64,000 nucleotides of DNA from an uncultured Roseburia sp. (lineage in GTDB: Bacteria > Bacillota > Clostridia > Lachnospirales > Lachnospiraceae), in NCBI GenBank assembly GCA_947088345.1, contig CAMUGE010000007.1, positions 25,783 through 89,782 on the forward strand, given 5' to 3'. Of this stretch, positions 27,095-36,730 are shown piece by piece. The first letter of the stretch is position 1, and each line of letters starts with the position of its first letter. A program made the translations under genes and the position numbers. The notes beneath the pieces were generated by a model. It saw nothing but the letters and a program-made list of their open reading frames with translations. It made no database searches and was not told where the DNA came from.

Positions 27095-28444
27095 TTAATA
27101 TTTGCCAAAGTCATCCTCAAGAGAAATCATCTGCTCATTTGTATTCACCGTAGATGACGCAGATGAACCGCGATAAGAGGAATCCGTGCTGCCTGCGCCA
27201 AGGTTGTAGATTGAAAGCATATCGCGCATTCTGGACGCCTGATTTGACAACTCCTCGCTGGCAGCGGCACACTCCTGACTTGTCGCAGAGTTAGTCTGTA
27301 CAACCTGCGATACCTGTGCAATCGCCTGTTCAATCTGTGCAACTGCAGTTGCCTGATAATTGGAAGACTCGGCGATCCCGTTGATAATTGTCTCACTCTC
27401 CTGAACTACATCGGTAATAATTCCTAATGCTTTTGCTGTTTCATCTGCTATTTTGGAACCTAAATTTACTTTTGTGATCGAATCTTCGATTAATTCCGCT
27501 GTTTCTGCCGCAGCGGAAGCGCTCTTTGCCGCAAGACTTCTTACTTCCTCCGCCACAACGGCAAATCCTTTTCCTGCCTCGCCTGCCCTTGCCGCCTCAA
27601 CAGCCGCATTTAATGCAAGAATATTTGTCTGGAATGCAATATCGTCAATTGTCTTGATAATTTTAGAAATACTCTCGGATGACTTATTGATCTCGTCCAT
27701 TGCAGCCATCATATCCTGCATCTGCGTATTTCCTTTTTTTACATCATTGATCGCCTCATCGACAAGATGTGCTGCAGAATTTGCCTGTTCTGCGTTCTGT
27801 CTTGTCTTCTCTGCAATTTCGTCAATAGAAGCCGTAATCTCCTCAATTGCGCTCGCCTGCTGTGTGGAGCCCTGTGCCAGCGCCTGACTTGCGCTTGCCA
27901 CCTGTGAGGAGCTGATTGTCACCTGCGTACCTGCGTCGCTGATGCCGGACATTGCATTATGATTGTCTTCCACCAGTTTCTTTAAGGCATTACCCAGCAT
28001 ATCTTCCGGTGATTTCGGAGAAACGCTTACTGTCAGATTACCATTTGATACTTCTTCTGCAACCGTAGCCTGTGATTTGATATTTTCAATTACCTGACGG
28101 TATTTGTCCACAAGCACACCAAACTCATCATTGTTGTATTTAATCATTTCAACATTTACATGACCAAGTGCAATCTCGTCAGCCGCATCGGAAAGCTGCT
28201 TGATTGATTTGTCAATCAGACGTATTATAATTGCCGCTACCCAGATCGCTATACTGCAGCACACAATTGCAACCACGATAGTAAATATGGTAGCGCTTCT
28301 TGTATAACTCGCCTGCCTTACCGGATCGGTGTAAGCTGCCGCCTGTTTTGTCGTCAGATCGCTGATAAAGATATTAAGCAGCGTCAGCACGATCGGAATT
28401 GCAAAACCTATGATCAATTTTGTTTTTACTTTCAAATTTTTCAT
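27095..28444 (-). CDS. Methyl-accepting chemotaxis protein with minimal extracytoplasmic loop
   Basis: A 449-residue receptor. Two TM helices (about residues 8-27 and 50-74) are separated by only some 25 residues, so there is no extracellular sensor domain. A HAMP domain and cytoplasmic coiled coil follow with the standard tip [20 protein letters not shown] and [14 protein letters not shown]. It ends in a flexible Ser-rich tail without a pentapeptide tether. Such receptors often sense internal or membrane signals. It lies 13 bp downstream of cheW and is the receptor encoded within the che operon. Confidence 0.94.
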   Translation of the reverse strand: MKNLKVKTKLIIGFAIPIVLTLLNIFISDLTTKQAAAYTDPVRQASYTRSATIFTIVVAIVCCSIAIWVAAIIIRLIDKSIKQLSDAADEIALGHVNVEMIKYNNDEFGVLVDKYRQVIENIKSQATVAEEVSNGNLTVSVSPKSPEDMLGNALKKLVEDNHNAMSGISDAGTQVTISSSQVASASQALAQGSTQQASAIEEITASIDEIAEKTRQNAEQANSAAHLVDEAINDVKKGNTQMQDMMAAMDEINKSSESISKIIKTIDDIAFQTNILALNAAVEAARAGEAGKGFAVVAEEVRSLAAKSASAAAETAELIEDSITKVNLGSKIADETAKALGIITDVVQESETIINGIAESSNYQATAVAQIEQAIAQVSQVVQTNSATSQECAAASEELSNQASRMRDMLSIYNLGAGSTDSSYRGSSASSTVNTNEQMISLEDDFGKY

Positions 28445-28456
28445 CCTTTATACCTC

Positions 28457-29005
28457 TCATTCTTCAACTGGGGCAGGCTCGTTTGCCTGATCTGCAAATG
28501 CAAGCTCGCCATCATTCAGTAACTTATCGGGATCTAAAAGCAGTTTGACATCCTCTCCAACTTTTCCGATGCCGTAAATATATTTGTTCTTCTCTGCTTT
28601 TTCTACATGCCTTACGGAAGGCGGGGGCAGAATATCTTCTTCCTTGATCTCCACTACCTCGGCAATTTTTTCTACAATTAATCCGACTACCGTGGAATGT
28701 ACGTCTATGACAATAATACACGTTCTGTCATTGTACTCAAACGGCTCCTGTTTAAACCGGATACGCACGTCGATCACCGGAACAATCTTTCCTCTTAAAT
28801 TGATCAAACCTTTGATGTAATCTTCCGTCTCGGGAACTTCTGTGATCGACTGAATCTGAATGATCTCGTTCACATATTGAATTTTTAATCCAAAATATTC
28901 ATTTCCCGATTTAAAGGTCATATACTTTCCTTTTTGCGCATCATGTTCATTTACTGCAGTCCCGGTCGCGTTTGTCGGATCCATCAATTCATTTGTTTCA
29001 CTCAT
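28457..29005 (-). CDS. cheW: Chemotaxis coupling protein CheW
   Basis: A 182-residue CheW that links receptors to CheA. The core shows YMTFKSGNEYFGLKI, a LINLRGKIVPVIDV hallmark, and VVGLIVEKIAEVVEIKEEDI. The N-terminal 25 residues and the acidic C-terminus are family-variable extensions. It follows cheA in the same direction (27 bp) and precedes a chemoreceptor gene. Confidence 0.95.
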   Translation of the reverse strand: MSETNELMDPTNATGTAVNEHDAQKGKYMTFKSGNEYFGLKIQYVNEIIQIQSITEVPETEDYIKGLINLRGKIVPVIDVRIRFKQEPFEYNDRTCIIVIDVHSTVVGLIVEKIAEVVEIKEEDILPPPSVRHVEKAEKNKYIYGIGKVGEDVKLLLDPDKLLNDGELAFADQANEPAPVEE

Positions 29006-29032
29006 ATGAATATACCGTTCCTTTCTGTGTTG

Positions 29033-31174
29033 TTATACCAGCCCGCCGGGATCTAAAATCAATGCAATGCTGCCGTCTCCCAGCTGTGTACAGCCGGAAA
29101 GGCCTTTGACTTTTTTGATATAGGAAGGGATCGGTTTTACAACGATTTCCTGTTCTCCGATCAGCCTGTCGACAAACAGACATATCTTTTTGTCTTCCAC
29201 TTCCAGAATAATCATCATGCCGTCCTCAACAGATTCCCGATAATTTTTCATATTATACCATTTGCCAAGACGAAGAACCGGAAAACATTCGCCACGTATC
29301 ATGACATACTCATCCCCGTTTGGCTCATGGATCATCATACTCTCCGTCACACGTACAAATTCTTTAATTACGCCTGTTTCGAGAACAAATGAGGAAGCGC
29401 CTGTCTCAATCACGATACCATTTACAATCGCAAGTGTCAGCGGAATTTTTAAACTCATCACACTGCCAAAGCCAGCGGCGCTCTCAATATCAAGCGTACC
29501 GCCTATTTTTTGAATATTCTGGACAACGACGTCCATACCGACACCTCGCCCGGAATATTCCGTAACCTGTTCATTTGTAGAAAATCCCGGAAGTGTGATA
29601 AACTGATACACTTCTTTATCCGAATAAGCAGATTCCGGTTTGCCCTCTTCCAGAAGCCCCTGCTTTCTCGCTTTACTCAGAATCTTCTCCCTGTCAAGAC
29701 CTTTTCCGTTATCTTCTACGCTGATCCACACTTTGCCAGCTTCCGTTTTAGCAGAGAGAGTGATTTTTCCTTTTCCTTTTTTCCCGCTCTCTTTCCGCTC
29801 TTCGTTCGTCTCGATTCCATGGTCTACGGCATTGCGGACAATATGCATCAGCGGGTCTGAAATATGTTCGATAATATTTTTATCTACCTCAGTCTGATCG
29901 CCGAGCATGATAAATTCAATGTCTTTCCCCAGCTTTCTTGAAACGTCAAAGACAATACGGTTCATTTTCTGGAATGTATTTGTCAGTGGAACCATTCGCA
30001 TTGACATAATTACATTCTGCAGATCGGTAGAAATTTTTGACATCTGCGATGCCGCTTTGTTGAAGCTGTCAAGATTTAAGCCCGGCACTTTCAAATCCGG
30101 ATTTTGCAGGACAACCGATTCCGAGATTACCAATTCACCGATCAGATCCATCAGTTCATCCATTTTGCTCACATTTACGCTGATAAATGCCGCCTTTTCG
30201 GTTTTGGGTTTGTCTCTCGCCAGTTTTTTCTGTTTGCCTGGTTCCTTTGATTTTACAACAAAGTCACCGGGAGCAATCTTAGGCTTCGCCGGTTTTTCTG
30301 CTTCTCCGCCGGAAGCGTCTGCTTTCGCCTCGATTGCTTCCACGCTTGATTCCAGGTCGATATGTACTTCTTCCTGTTCTCCCACATGGAATCCCTGCGC
30401 AAATTCTTCGGCCGAACATTCATAAATATCAACTTTTTCAACGGTATATCCCTCGCTGATAATCTGACGTACTTCTGCTTCGCTGTTCTGCGCCTGAAGA
30501 AGAATCTTAAAACCGTCTTTTATAATTACATCGGAACTCTCTACGTTGCTGATAATATCATCCGGCTCATAGAGCAGATCCTCCGCAATCTCCTTTAATG
30601 CGTAAACAATTTTGTAAGCATGGATATTCGACATTGCCGTATCCGGATAAAATGAAACATAGATCCGATAAAAATGACTGTCATTGGAAGCGACAGGCGC
30701 GATATAAAACTGTTTTGGTCCCTCGCTTGCATTCGCCTGCGGCGGTGCGTCATCCTCCGTCGCCTCACCCTTAATCTTTTTCAAAAATTTGTCGAGATTT
30801 GCAACAATCTCACTGGAATCACCATCTGCCGGATCGCCGTTTTGTATTTTATCCATCTCATTGGAAACAAAATCTTCTACTTCCAACACATGTTCCACCA
30901 ATTCCAGGTGTGGAACATCGTCTGGATAGGATTCCCTCAGAAAATAAAATACGTCCTCGAGCTTATGTGCAACAGCGGTGATATCATCAAACATCATGAT
31001 ACCGGAAGAACCTTTTATCGTGTGCATGGTTCTGAAAATTTCATTTATGCTGTCTTCGTCGAAGCGGTCGGCATCTTTTTGTTCAAGCACAATTTCCTGC
31101 AGCTGCTCTAACAGCTGCCCGTTCTCGAACAGATACACGTCCAACATATCATCCGTATTAAATCCTTCAGCCAT
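29033..31174 (-). CDS. cheA: Chemotaxis histidine kinase CheA
   Basis: A 713-residue CheA. P1 Hpt with His51 (FRTMHTIKGSSGIMMF); a linker with two small alpha/beta segments that could be P2 (from about 155 to 265); P3 dimerisation (SKMDELMDLIGELVISES); P4 kinase with HIVRNAVDHGIET (N box), VSVEDNGKGLD (G1), PGFSTNEQVTEYSGRGVGMD (F and G2); P5 CheW-like domain with FVLETGVIKEFVRV and the C-terminal IALILDPGGL. It phosphorylates the CheY-like and CheB proteins encoded directly upstream. Confidence 0.97.
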   Translation of the reverse strand: MAEGFNTDDMLDVYLFENGQLLEQLQEIVLEQKDADRFDEDSINEIFRTMHTIKGSSGIMMFDDITAVAHKLEDVFYFLRESYPDDVPHLELVEHVLEVEDFVSNEMDKIQNGDPADGDSSEIVANLDKFLKKIKGEATEDDAPPQANASEGPKQFYIAPVASNDSHFYRIYVSFYPDTAMSNIHAYKIVYALKEIAEDLLYEPDDIISNVESSDVIIKDGFKILLQAQNSEAEVRQIISEGYTVEKVDIYECSAEEFAQGFHVGEQEEVHIDLESSVEAIEAKADASGGEAEKPAKPKIAPGDFVVKSKEPGKQKKLARDKPKTEKAAFISVNVSKMDELMDLIGELVISESVVLQNPDLKVPGLNLDSFNKAASQMSKISTDLQNVIMSMRMVPLTNTFQKMNRIVFDVSRKLGKDIEFIMLGDQTEVDKNIIEHISDPLMHIVRNAVDHGIETNEERKESGKKGKGKITLSAKTEAGKVWISVEDNGKGLDREKILSKARKQGLLEEGKPESAYSDKEVYQFITLPGFSTNEQVTEYSGRGVGMDVVVQNIQKIGGTLDIESAAGFGSVMSLKIPLTLAIVNGIVIETGASSFVLETGVIKEFVRVTESMMIHEPNGDEYVMIRGECFPVLRLGKWYNMKNYRESVEDGMMIILEVEDKKICLFVDRLIGEQEIVVKPIPSYIKKVKGLSGCTQLGDGSIALILDPGGLV

Positions 31175-31213
31175 ATGCTTCTCCTTTCCTGCGTATTCTG
31201 ATATATTCTTCCG

Positions 31214-31606
31214 TTAAACCAGATTCAGTTTCTTTAATGCCTGTTCAAATCTGTTCTGGTCAATGGGTTTGCCTGAATAGATGGTACATCCCAGTTCAAA
31301 TGCCATTTTTACATTGCGCTCCTCATTGAGCGCCGTAGTCATTATCACTTTAACGGCTTTATCTTCCGGAATATTTCTCTCTTTCTCCAGGTTCCGAATC
31401 CCCTGAAGCGCCTGATATCCGTCCATGACAGGCATCATGATATCAAGGCAGATCAGATCGTAGGGTTCCCCGTCCTCAAGCGCCATCATAAACGCGTCTA
31501 CCGCTTCCATTCCATCCACAGTAACATCGCATTCACCATACTTCGAGAGGAAATTTACCATGAATTTCCTTGTCACAAAATCGTCTTCTGCCAATAAAAT
31601 CTTCAT
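31214..31606 (-). CDS. CheY-like single-domain response regulator
   Basis: A 130-residue receiver domain with the acidic pair EDD (residues 7-9), phospho-acceptor Asp55 (LICLDIMMPVMDG), Thr90 (VIMTTAL) and Lys113 (SGKPI). It lies between cheB and cheA, so it is the obvious CheY. It differs from flagellar CheY by a longer alpha3-beta4 loop and the IYSGKPIDQ signature common in Firmicutes stand-alone regulators. No flagellar genes are in the window, so the output could be flagellar or another process. Confidence 0.9.
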   Translation of the reverse strand: MKILLAEDDFVTRKFMVNFLSKYGECDVTVDGMEAVDAFMMALEDGEPYDLICLDIMMPVMDGYQALQGIRNLEKERNIPEDKAVKVIMTTALNEERNVKMAFELGCTIYSGKPIDQNRFEQALKKLNLV

Positions 31607-31618
31607 ACTTATTCTCCT

Positions 31619-32647
31619 TTACATTTTATTTAAAAACGCGTATGTTCTGCCCGCGATATCAGATAACTTCTCCTGACGTTCCACCGCTCCCAGATCATAA
31701 GCAACTTTTGGCATTCCATAGACAACACAGGTCGACTCATCCTGACCAATTGTTCTGGCTCCGGCTTTTCGCATGGCTAAAAGCCCCTTTGCGCCGTCGC
31801 CTCCCATACCGGTTAAAATAATACCGATCGCATCGTTCTTTGCCGTTTTCGCAACAGATTCAAACAATACGTCGACTGACGGACAATGTCCGTTTACTTT
31901 CGGACCGGCTTTGCATTCCACCTGATAACTGTCATTTACTTTCACCAGACGCATATGTCTGTCTCCGCCTGGCGCAATCAGCATTCGTCCCGGCAAAACG
32001 CGGTCGCCTGTCTCCGCCTCTTTCACACGGATACGGCACTGATCGTCAAGCCGCTTTGCATACATTGCGGTAAAACCGGGCGGCATATGCTGCACCACCA
32101 CAACGCCGGGGATATCCGGCCCAAAGCCTTTTGCAACATCAAAAATCGCCTCCGTCCCCCCTGTGGAAGCGCCGATCGCAATAATCATATGGTTTCTGTT
32201 TTCATTTAACGACTGTGGCTCCTGAGCCAGAATTTTTCTCTTAATATTGCTGATCTTTGCTGTGGATGCAATTTTAAGCTTTACCAGAAGTTCGTTTTTC
32301 ACAAAATCTTCCAGCTGCATTCGATTCGATATTGCCGGTTTCGCGACAAAATCCACAGCTCCCGCTGTCATTGCATCAAACACCTTATCACTTAAGGCGC
32401 TGATAACAACAACCGGCAGCGGATACTGCGGCATCAGCTTTCGTAAAAATTCAATCCCGTTCATCCTTGGAAGTTCCACATCCAGCGTCATGACATCCGG
32501 TTTGTATTTTAAAATCGCGTCGCGCGCTTCAAACGGATCTTTTGCCGTCGCCACAACATGTATCGTAGGATCTTTGCTTAGACTCTGAACAAGAAGCTCG
32601 CGAAATACAAGAGAATCTTCCACAATCAATACTTTTATAGTCCGCAT
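31619..32647 (-). CDS. cheB: Chemotaxis methylesterase/deamidase CheB
   Basis: A 342-residue CheB with receiver Asp56 (VMTLDVELPRMNG) and a C-terminal methylesterase with the catalytic triad Ser161 (AIGASTGGTEAI), His187 (VVVQHMPPGFT) and Asp284 (LTGMGGDGAKG), in register with the E. coli enzyme. It demethylates receptors for adaptation, opposite to CheR, whose gene lies 2 bp upstream. Confidence 0.97.
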   Translation of the reverse strand: MRTIKVLIVEDSLVFRELLVQSLSKDPTIHVVATAKDPFEARDAILKYKPDVMTLDVELPRMNGIEFLRKLMPQYPLPVVVISALSDKVFDAMTAGAVDFVAKPAISNRMQLEDFVKNELLVKLKIASTAKISNIKRKILAQEPQSLNENRNHMIIAIGASTGGTEAIFDVAKGFGPDIPGVVVVQHMPPGFTAMYAKRLDDQCRIRVKEAETGDRVLPGRMLIAPGGDRHMRLVKVNDSYQVECKAGPKVNGHCPSVDVLFESVAKTAKNDAIGIILTGMGGDGAKGLLAMRKAGARTIGQDESTCVVYGMPKVAYDLGAVERQEKLSDIAGRTYAFLNKM

Positions 32648-32649
32648 TT

Positions 32650-33471
32650 TTAACCATTTCCTTCCTTTTTCCTGAATATTGACGGCTGGACGATCTGAAA
32701 CGGCGTACTGCTTCGATCAAGCGTCTCGGTCGTCCCGATAAACAGGTATCCTCCCGGAATCAATGCATTGTATACTTTCTGCACTAATTCACGTTTTGTC
32801 GCATCGTCAAAATAGATCATTACATTACGCAAAAATATCGTATGTAATTTTCTCTTAAACGGAAATGGATCCATTAAATTAAACTGGCGGAAAACGACTT
32901 CCTGTTTCAATTCATCTTTGACCATATATTGGCTGCCTCCGGCAGCCGATGTGAAAAAGTGGCGTTTCCAGTGTTCCGGAAGTTTTTGCAGCTGTTCCGC
33001 CGAATAGACACCTGCCACTGCCTGCTTTAGAACTTTTGTCGAAATATCGGTCGCAAGCACTTTTGTATCCCACTGCTTATGCTCCAAACCAAAAAAATCA
33101 GTCAAAACCATAGCGATCGTATAAGGTTCTTCCCCGGTTGAAGCGGCGCCGCACCAAATACGAAGATCTTTTGAAGCGCTCTCTTTCGTCTTAAGCCATG
33201 GCAGGACAACTTTCCGAAAAAATTCAAAATGCTCAAATTCTCTCATAAAATAGGTATGGTTTGTAGTCAATAGATTGACCAGCATCTTCTCCTGCGCACC
33301 TGTTTTGTCCTGCTCCACCGCATTCATAAAATCGGTGCAGTCCTGCCAGCCGCCGCGTCTGATATAATTTTCGAGACGGCCGTTTATTATGACCTTTTTC
33401 TGGCTTAAGTCAATCCCGTAATTCTGTTTCATGTAAAAAGAAATTCGATGGAATTCTTCATCCGTAATCAA
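32650..33471 (-). CDS. cheR: Chemotaxis protein methyltransferase CheR
   Basis: A 273-residue SAM-dependent receptor methylase with the N-terminal helical domain and the methyltransferase motif LRIWCGAASTGEEPYTIAM, then LATDISTKVLKQAV, IFLRNVMIYFDDATK and a final GGYLFIGTTETL. The 2-bp gap to cheB implies coupled translation. It completes the adaptation pair. Confidence 0.96.
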   Translation of the reverse strand: MITDEEFHRISFYMKQNYGIDLSQKKVIINGRLENYIRRGGWQDCTDFMNAVEQDKTGAQEKMLVNLLTTNHTYFMREFEHFEFFRKVVLPWLKTKESASKDLRIWCGAASTGEEPYTIAMVLTDFFGLEHKQWDTKVLATDISTKVLKQAVAGVYSAEQLQKLPEHWKRHFFTSAAGGSQYMVKDELKQEVVFRQFNLMDPFPFKRKLHTIFLRNVMIYFDDATKRELVQKVYNALIPGGYLFIGTTETLDRSSTPFQIVQPSIFRKKEGNG

Positions 33472-33508
33472 CTGTTACGCCCCCTAAATATTAATATCCT
33501 GTTTCCCA

Positions 33509-34570
33509 CTAACATAACTGGCGTGATATTTTGCTGCATATTTTATAGATATCGGGATTGTAATTTACGCCCGATTCGTTTCCCATAATCACAAGCGCCT
33601 CCTCTTTACTGCAGCCGTTTTTGTCTGTCAGTGTACAATACCGATCTATAATGGCCACAATCTGGGCTGAAATGGGAATATCAGTTCCTGACAGCCCTTC
33701 CGGATATCCGCTTCCGTTCCAATTCTCGTGATGGCAGCGCGCAATGTCAACTGTCATACTGATAAAGTCATTGTAGTCGTTTCCAACATAAAAATCTCTT
33801 AATAACTCCGCTCCTAATGTTGTATGTGATCTTAACGAAAGCTCTTCCGCCTCTGTGAGATAATCTTTTTTCTGTAATATATCAATAGAAACGGCCGTTT
33901 TCCCAATATCACAGAGCGGTGCGGCAATTCCTATCGTATCAATATATGTATCGGATATTTTATCCTCAAACTGAGGCGAAAGCTGCATTCCCTGTGCAAG
34001 GATTTTACAGTTGCGCGCAATACGCTTCAAATACCCCTGATCAAACAGGGCGTTTTTTGAGACGAGTTTCGTCATGGCATAGAGCATATTTTTCTTCTCC
34101 TGCTCCATCTGGCGAAGCTGTTCATTTACGGAAATCTGAAGTCTTCTGTTTGTCTGCGTCAGTTCCTGATTTGTCTCATAAAGACGCAGATGCGTTCCTA
34201 CGCGCGCCTGCACAATCTCCGGAATAAACGGCTTTGTAATATAGTCTTCTCCGCCAAGGGAAAGCCCCTCTACAATATCTTTTGGATTATCATACGCAGA
34301 TATAAAGATCACCGGAATACTTCGTGTTTTGGCATTTCCCTTTATGACTTTGCAAAGGTCGTAACCGCTCATTCCCGGCATGGAAATGTCAGTGAGAATA
34401 AGCTGCGGGGGACTCTCCTCCAACAGTTTGAGCGCTTCCTCCGCACTCTCAGCCAAAATTGGCTGGTATCCCATACTGCTGATGATCTCCTCTAAAATAA
34501 GCCTGTTTATTTCTACATCGTCTATAATAAATACCTTTTCGTTTCCCCTGACTTCGTCATTACAACTCAT
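33509..34570 (-). CDS. Response regulator with degenerate HD-GYP-like output domain
   Basis: About 353 residues: an N-terminal receiver (LILTDISMPGMSGYDLC holds the phospho-acceptor; ISAYDNPKD; DYITKPF), a coiled-coil linker and a C-terminal HD-GYP-like domain. The metal site is altered: the usual HDIGK is CDIGK (PLCDIGKTAV), and HHERWDGSGYP is HHENWNGSGYP. Loss of the first metal histidine argues against c-di-GMP hydrolysis; it may be a sensor or scaffold. The start at 34570 has GGGGAAGG upstream, and the frame to 34630 would overlap the next gene. It pairs with the intact REC-HD-GYP gene just upstream. Confidence 0.85.
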   Translation of the reverse strand: MSCNDEVRGNEKVFIIDDVEINRLILEEIISSMGYQPILAESAEEALKLLEESPPQLILTDISMPGMSGYDLCKVIKGNAKTRSIPVIFISAYDNPKDIVEGLSLGGEDYITKPFIPEIVQARVGTHLRLYETNQELTQTNRRLQISVNEQLRQMEQEKKNMLYAMTKLVSKNALFDQGYLKRIARNCKILAQGMQLSPQFEDKISDTYIDTIGIAAPLCDIGKTAVSIDILQKKDYLTEAEELSLRSHTTLGAELLRDFYVGNDYNDFISMTVDIARCHHENWNGSGYPEGLSGTDIPISAQIVAIIDRYCTLTDKNGCSKEEALVIMGNESGVNYNPDIYKICSKISRQLC

Positions 34571-34616
34571 CTTTTTACCTTCCCCTCCCCCATAGATTCT
34601 CGGCCAGATATGTCCG

Positions 34617-35699
34617 TCAGGTAAAATCAAACATTTTAATCACTTCTACGATATTAAAGAAATCACGTTTCGCAAGTCCGAAACATTCCAGGATATCAGC
34701 GGAAAATTCTCCGCACTCACCGTTCATAATCATTTGAAACGCCTGATCGTTTGTAAACGCACTCTTATATACTCTTGGACTCACTAACGCGTCATAGACA
34801 TCGGCAATTGCTACAATCTGCGCGCTGATCGGTATATCGTCGCCCGCCAGACGATCCGGATAGCCGTTCCCATCCCATCTCTCATGATGGTGGCGGCATA
34901 TTTCATAACAATATCGATAAAATTCGCTGGAATGATCCCGGTATGTCTTCTCCAGAATATCGCACCCGATCGTTGTATGCGTCTTCATAATCTCGTATTC
35001 TTCTGAAGTCAGCCTGCCCGGTTTTAACAGTATAGCATCCGGTATGCCGATTTTTCCAATATCGTGCATTGCGGAAGCTCTTGCAATTTTATCTATTTTC
35101 CTCTCGTCGATTTCATATTTCGGAAAATATTTCATCAGATATTTCAGTAAAATTCTTGTAAAATATTTGATGCGCCTTGTATGTTCCCCTGTCTCCGCGT
35201 TTCGCGATTCCACAACGGAACTGAGCGCTTCTATCATATACTCGCTGTTTTTGCGAATTTCCTTTTCCTGTGCGCGAATTTCTTCTTCCTGTTGTTTTAA
35301 GCGCACTTCCATATTATGTTTGTTCTGGTATAGTTCAATGATATTCTTACATCTTTTTTTTACGATATGCGGATAAAACGGTTTATGTATGACGTCTGCA
35401 GCTCCATAGGAATAAGCCCGGTCCTCGCTGTCCATAATCGTCTCTCCGGTAATCAGAATAACGGGAATCTCTTCCAGAAGCTGATGTCCTTTCATAAATT
35501 CAAGCACGCCAAATCCGTCCAGAATCGGCATTGTAATATCAAGCAATACAAGGATCAGATTCTTACTCTCCTCAATCTTTGATATTGCTTCCTGACCGTT
35601 TGAAGCTTCCAGTCTGTCATATTCGTCTTCAAACATCGCCATCAAAATCTCTCGGTTAATACTTTCGTCATCAACAATCAAGATCTGCTGCTTTTCCAT
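34617..35699 (-). CDS. Response regulator with HD-GYP c-di-GMP phosphodiesterase domain
   Basis: A 360-residue protein: receiver domain (LVLLDITMPILDGFG; ILITGETIMD; DVIHKPFYP), a coiled-coil region (about residues 130-160) and a complete HD-GYP domain with MHDIGKIGIPDAIL, MKTHTTIGCDIL, HHHERWDGNGYPDRLAGDDI and IVAIADVYDAL. It should hydrolyse c-di-GMP under control of phosphorylation. It is the first gene behind the strong promoter at 35748-35776, heading the chemosensory cluster. Confidence 0.92.
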   Translation of the reverse strand: MEKQQILIVDDESINREILMAMFEDEYDRLEASNGQEAISKIEESKNLILVLLDITMPILDGFGVLEFMKGHQLLEEIPVILITGETIMDSEDRAYSYGAADVIHKPFYPHIVKKRCKNIIELYQNKHNMEVRLKQQEEEIRAQEKEIRKNSEYMIEALSSVVESRNAETGEHTRRIKYFTRILLKYLMKYFPKYEIDERKIDKIARASAMHDIGKIGIPDAILLKPGRLTSEEYEIMKTHTTIGCDILEKTYRDHSSEFYRYCYEICRHHHERWDGNGYPDRLAGDDIPISAQIVAIADVYDALVSPRVYKSAFTNDQAFQMIMNGECGEFSADILECFGLAKRDFFNIVEVIKMFDFT

Positions 35700-35747
35700 G
35701 ATTTCTCCTTACCACTCTTCTATTGTTCATCTTTTTTTCATAATCAA

Positions 35748-35776
35748 AAGGTATCATTTTTTATTCTGATTGTCAA
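35748..35776 (-). promoter_or_regulatory. Strong sigma-A promoter of the chemosensory cluster
   Basis: On the minus strand a perfect TTGACA (35771-35776) is 17 bp from TACCTT (35748-35753), 49 bp before the first ATG. The ten genes from 35699 to 24050 are closely spaced in one direction with no convincing internal terminator. Confidence 0.75.
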
Positions 35777-35793
35777 TTCCTTTCCATAAAGTG

Positions 35794-36687
35794 TTAACCA
35801 ATGTGCTTCTGTTTTTGAAAACAAAATGCAAAGTAACCGATTCCCGTGTCAAATAAAAGACTATAATAAGGAAATTCTTCCGCGAACATCTGATGGAATG
35901 TTTCGTTATTCTGCATTCCTTCCTGAATTAGCTGACAGGTATCCAGTGTAAAATAAAGCCCGATATGTTTGACAAGCTGCTCTGAAATCTGAGAAACGGC
36001 ATAGAGAAGCGTCTGGTCAACCCGGTCTAACGGTATGTTGATAAGTTCTCCGATTGTCGTAAGTACCAGCCTTTCTTCATATACGAGAAAGATCTGTTCC
36101 TTTTCACCTTTCTGCGTCAGATAAACCATTTCATAACAGAGCCTTTTTCCGAAATCTTCTCCGCCATAACGCTCGCTGACAATTTTAGTGTCCATACAAA
36201 ACATGTCGCTCATTATATGTATAATGGCATTCTTAAGACCCGATATCTCATCATCGCCGGGGCTGCTGACCCATTTCTTGGATACGATTCCGGTAATGGC
36301 CCTGTCCTCTATCATAATATGGCCGTTTAGCCATCCTAAACAGATGCCAAGAAAATGTTGGATTGCTTCCAGGGAATAGCGGGATTTTTCCAGTTCCTGT
36401 TCCAGCGCCGGTATCGTATTATATTTCATGTTGTCATGCAGCCGTTTATGCGCGTCATACCCGTCGTATTTTATACTGCGCATATAATTCTCTTCCGACT
36501 CAAAATGATAAATCACATAATTCTTAAAAAATTTTATTCCTTCTCTGCAGGCCCACTCGGCGCTTTTTGAATCCTCTATCAGATTTACCAGTTTGCGCAT
36601 CATGGAAAACAACTTCTGATGCGCCTGGTCAATTTCATCTACGCCAATGCAGAATTTGTCGTTCCAAATGATCTCATTTCCTCTCAC
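35794..36687 (-). CDS. Bacteriohemerythrin fused to a CheX-like domain
   Basis: A 297-residue protein. Residues about 1-135 are a hemerythrin O2-binding domain with its di-iron ligands: H in EIDQAHQKLF, HxxxE in YHFESEENYM, HxxxH in HKRLH, and HxxxxD in GHIMIEDR. Residues about 150-290 resemble the CheX/CheC chemotaxis fold (LKNAIIHIMSDMF, LVYEERLVLTTIGELINI, LLYAVSQISEQLVKHIG), though the phosphatase residues are not clearly conserved. It begins with GTG behind AGGAGG. The neighbouring che cluster suggests an oxygen-responsive input or CheY-P phosphatase; that link is inferred. Confidence 0.78.
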   Translation of the reverse strand: MRGNEIIWNDKFCIGVDEIDQAHQKLFSMMRKLVNLIEDSKSAEWACREGIKFFKNYVIYHFESEENYMRSIKYDGYDAHKRLHDNMKYNTIPALEQELEKSRYSLEAIQHFLGICLGWLNGHIMIEDRAITGIVSKKWVSSPGDDEISGLKNAIIHIMSDMFCMDTKIVSERYGGEDFGKRLCYEMVYLTQKGEKEQIFLVYEERLVLTTIGELINIPLDRVDQTLLYAVSQISEQLVKHIGLYFTLDTCQLIQEGMQNNETFHQMFAEEFPYYSLLFDTGIGYFAFCFQKQKHIG

Positions 36688-36730
36688 ACGTCTACTCCTC
36701 CTGTAAAACTGTTGTACTGTCTGTCTTCTG

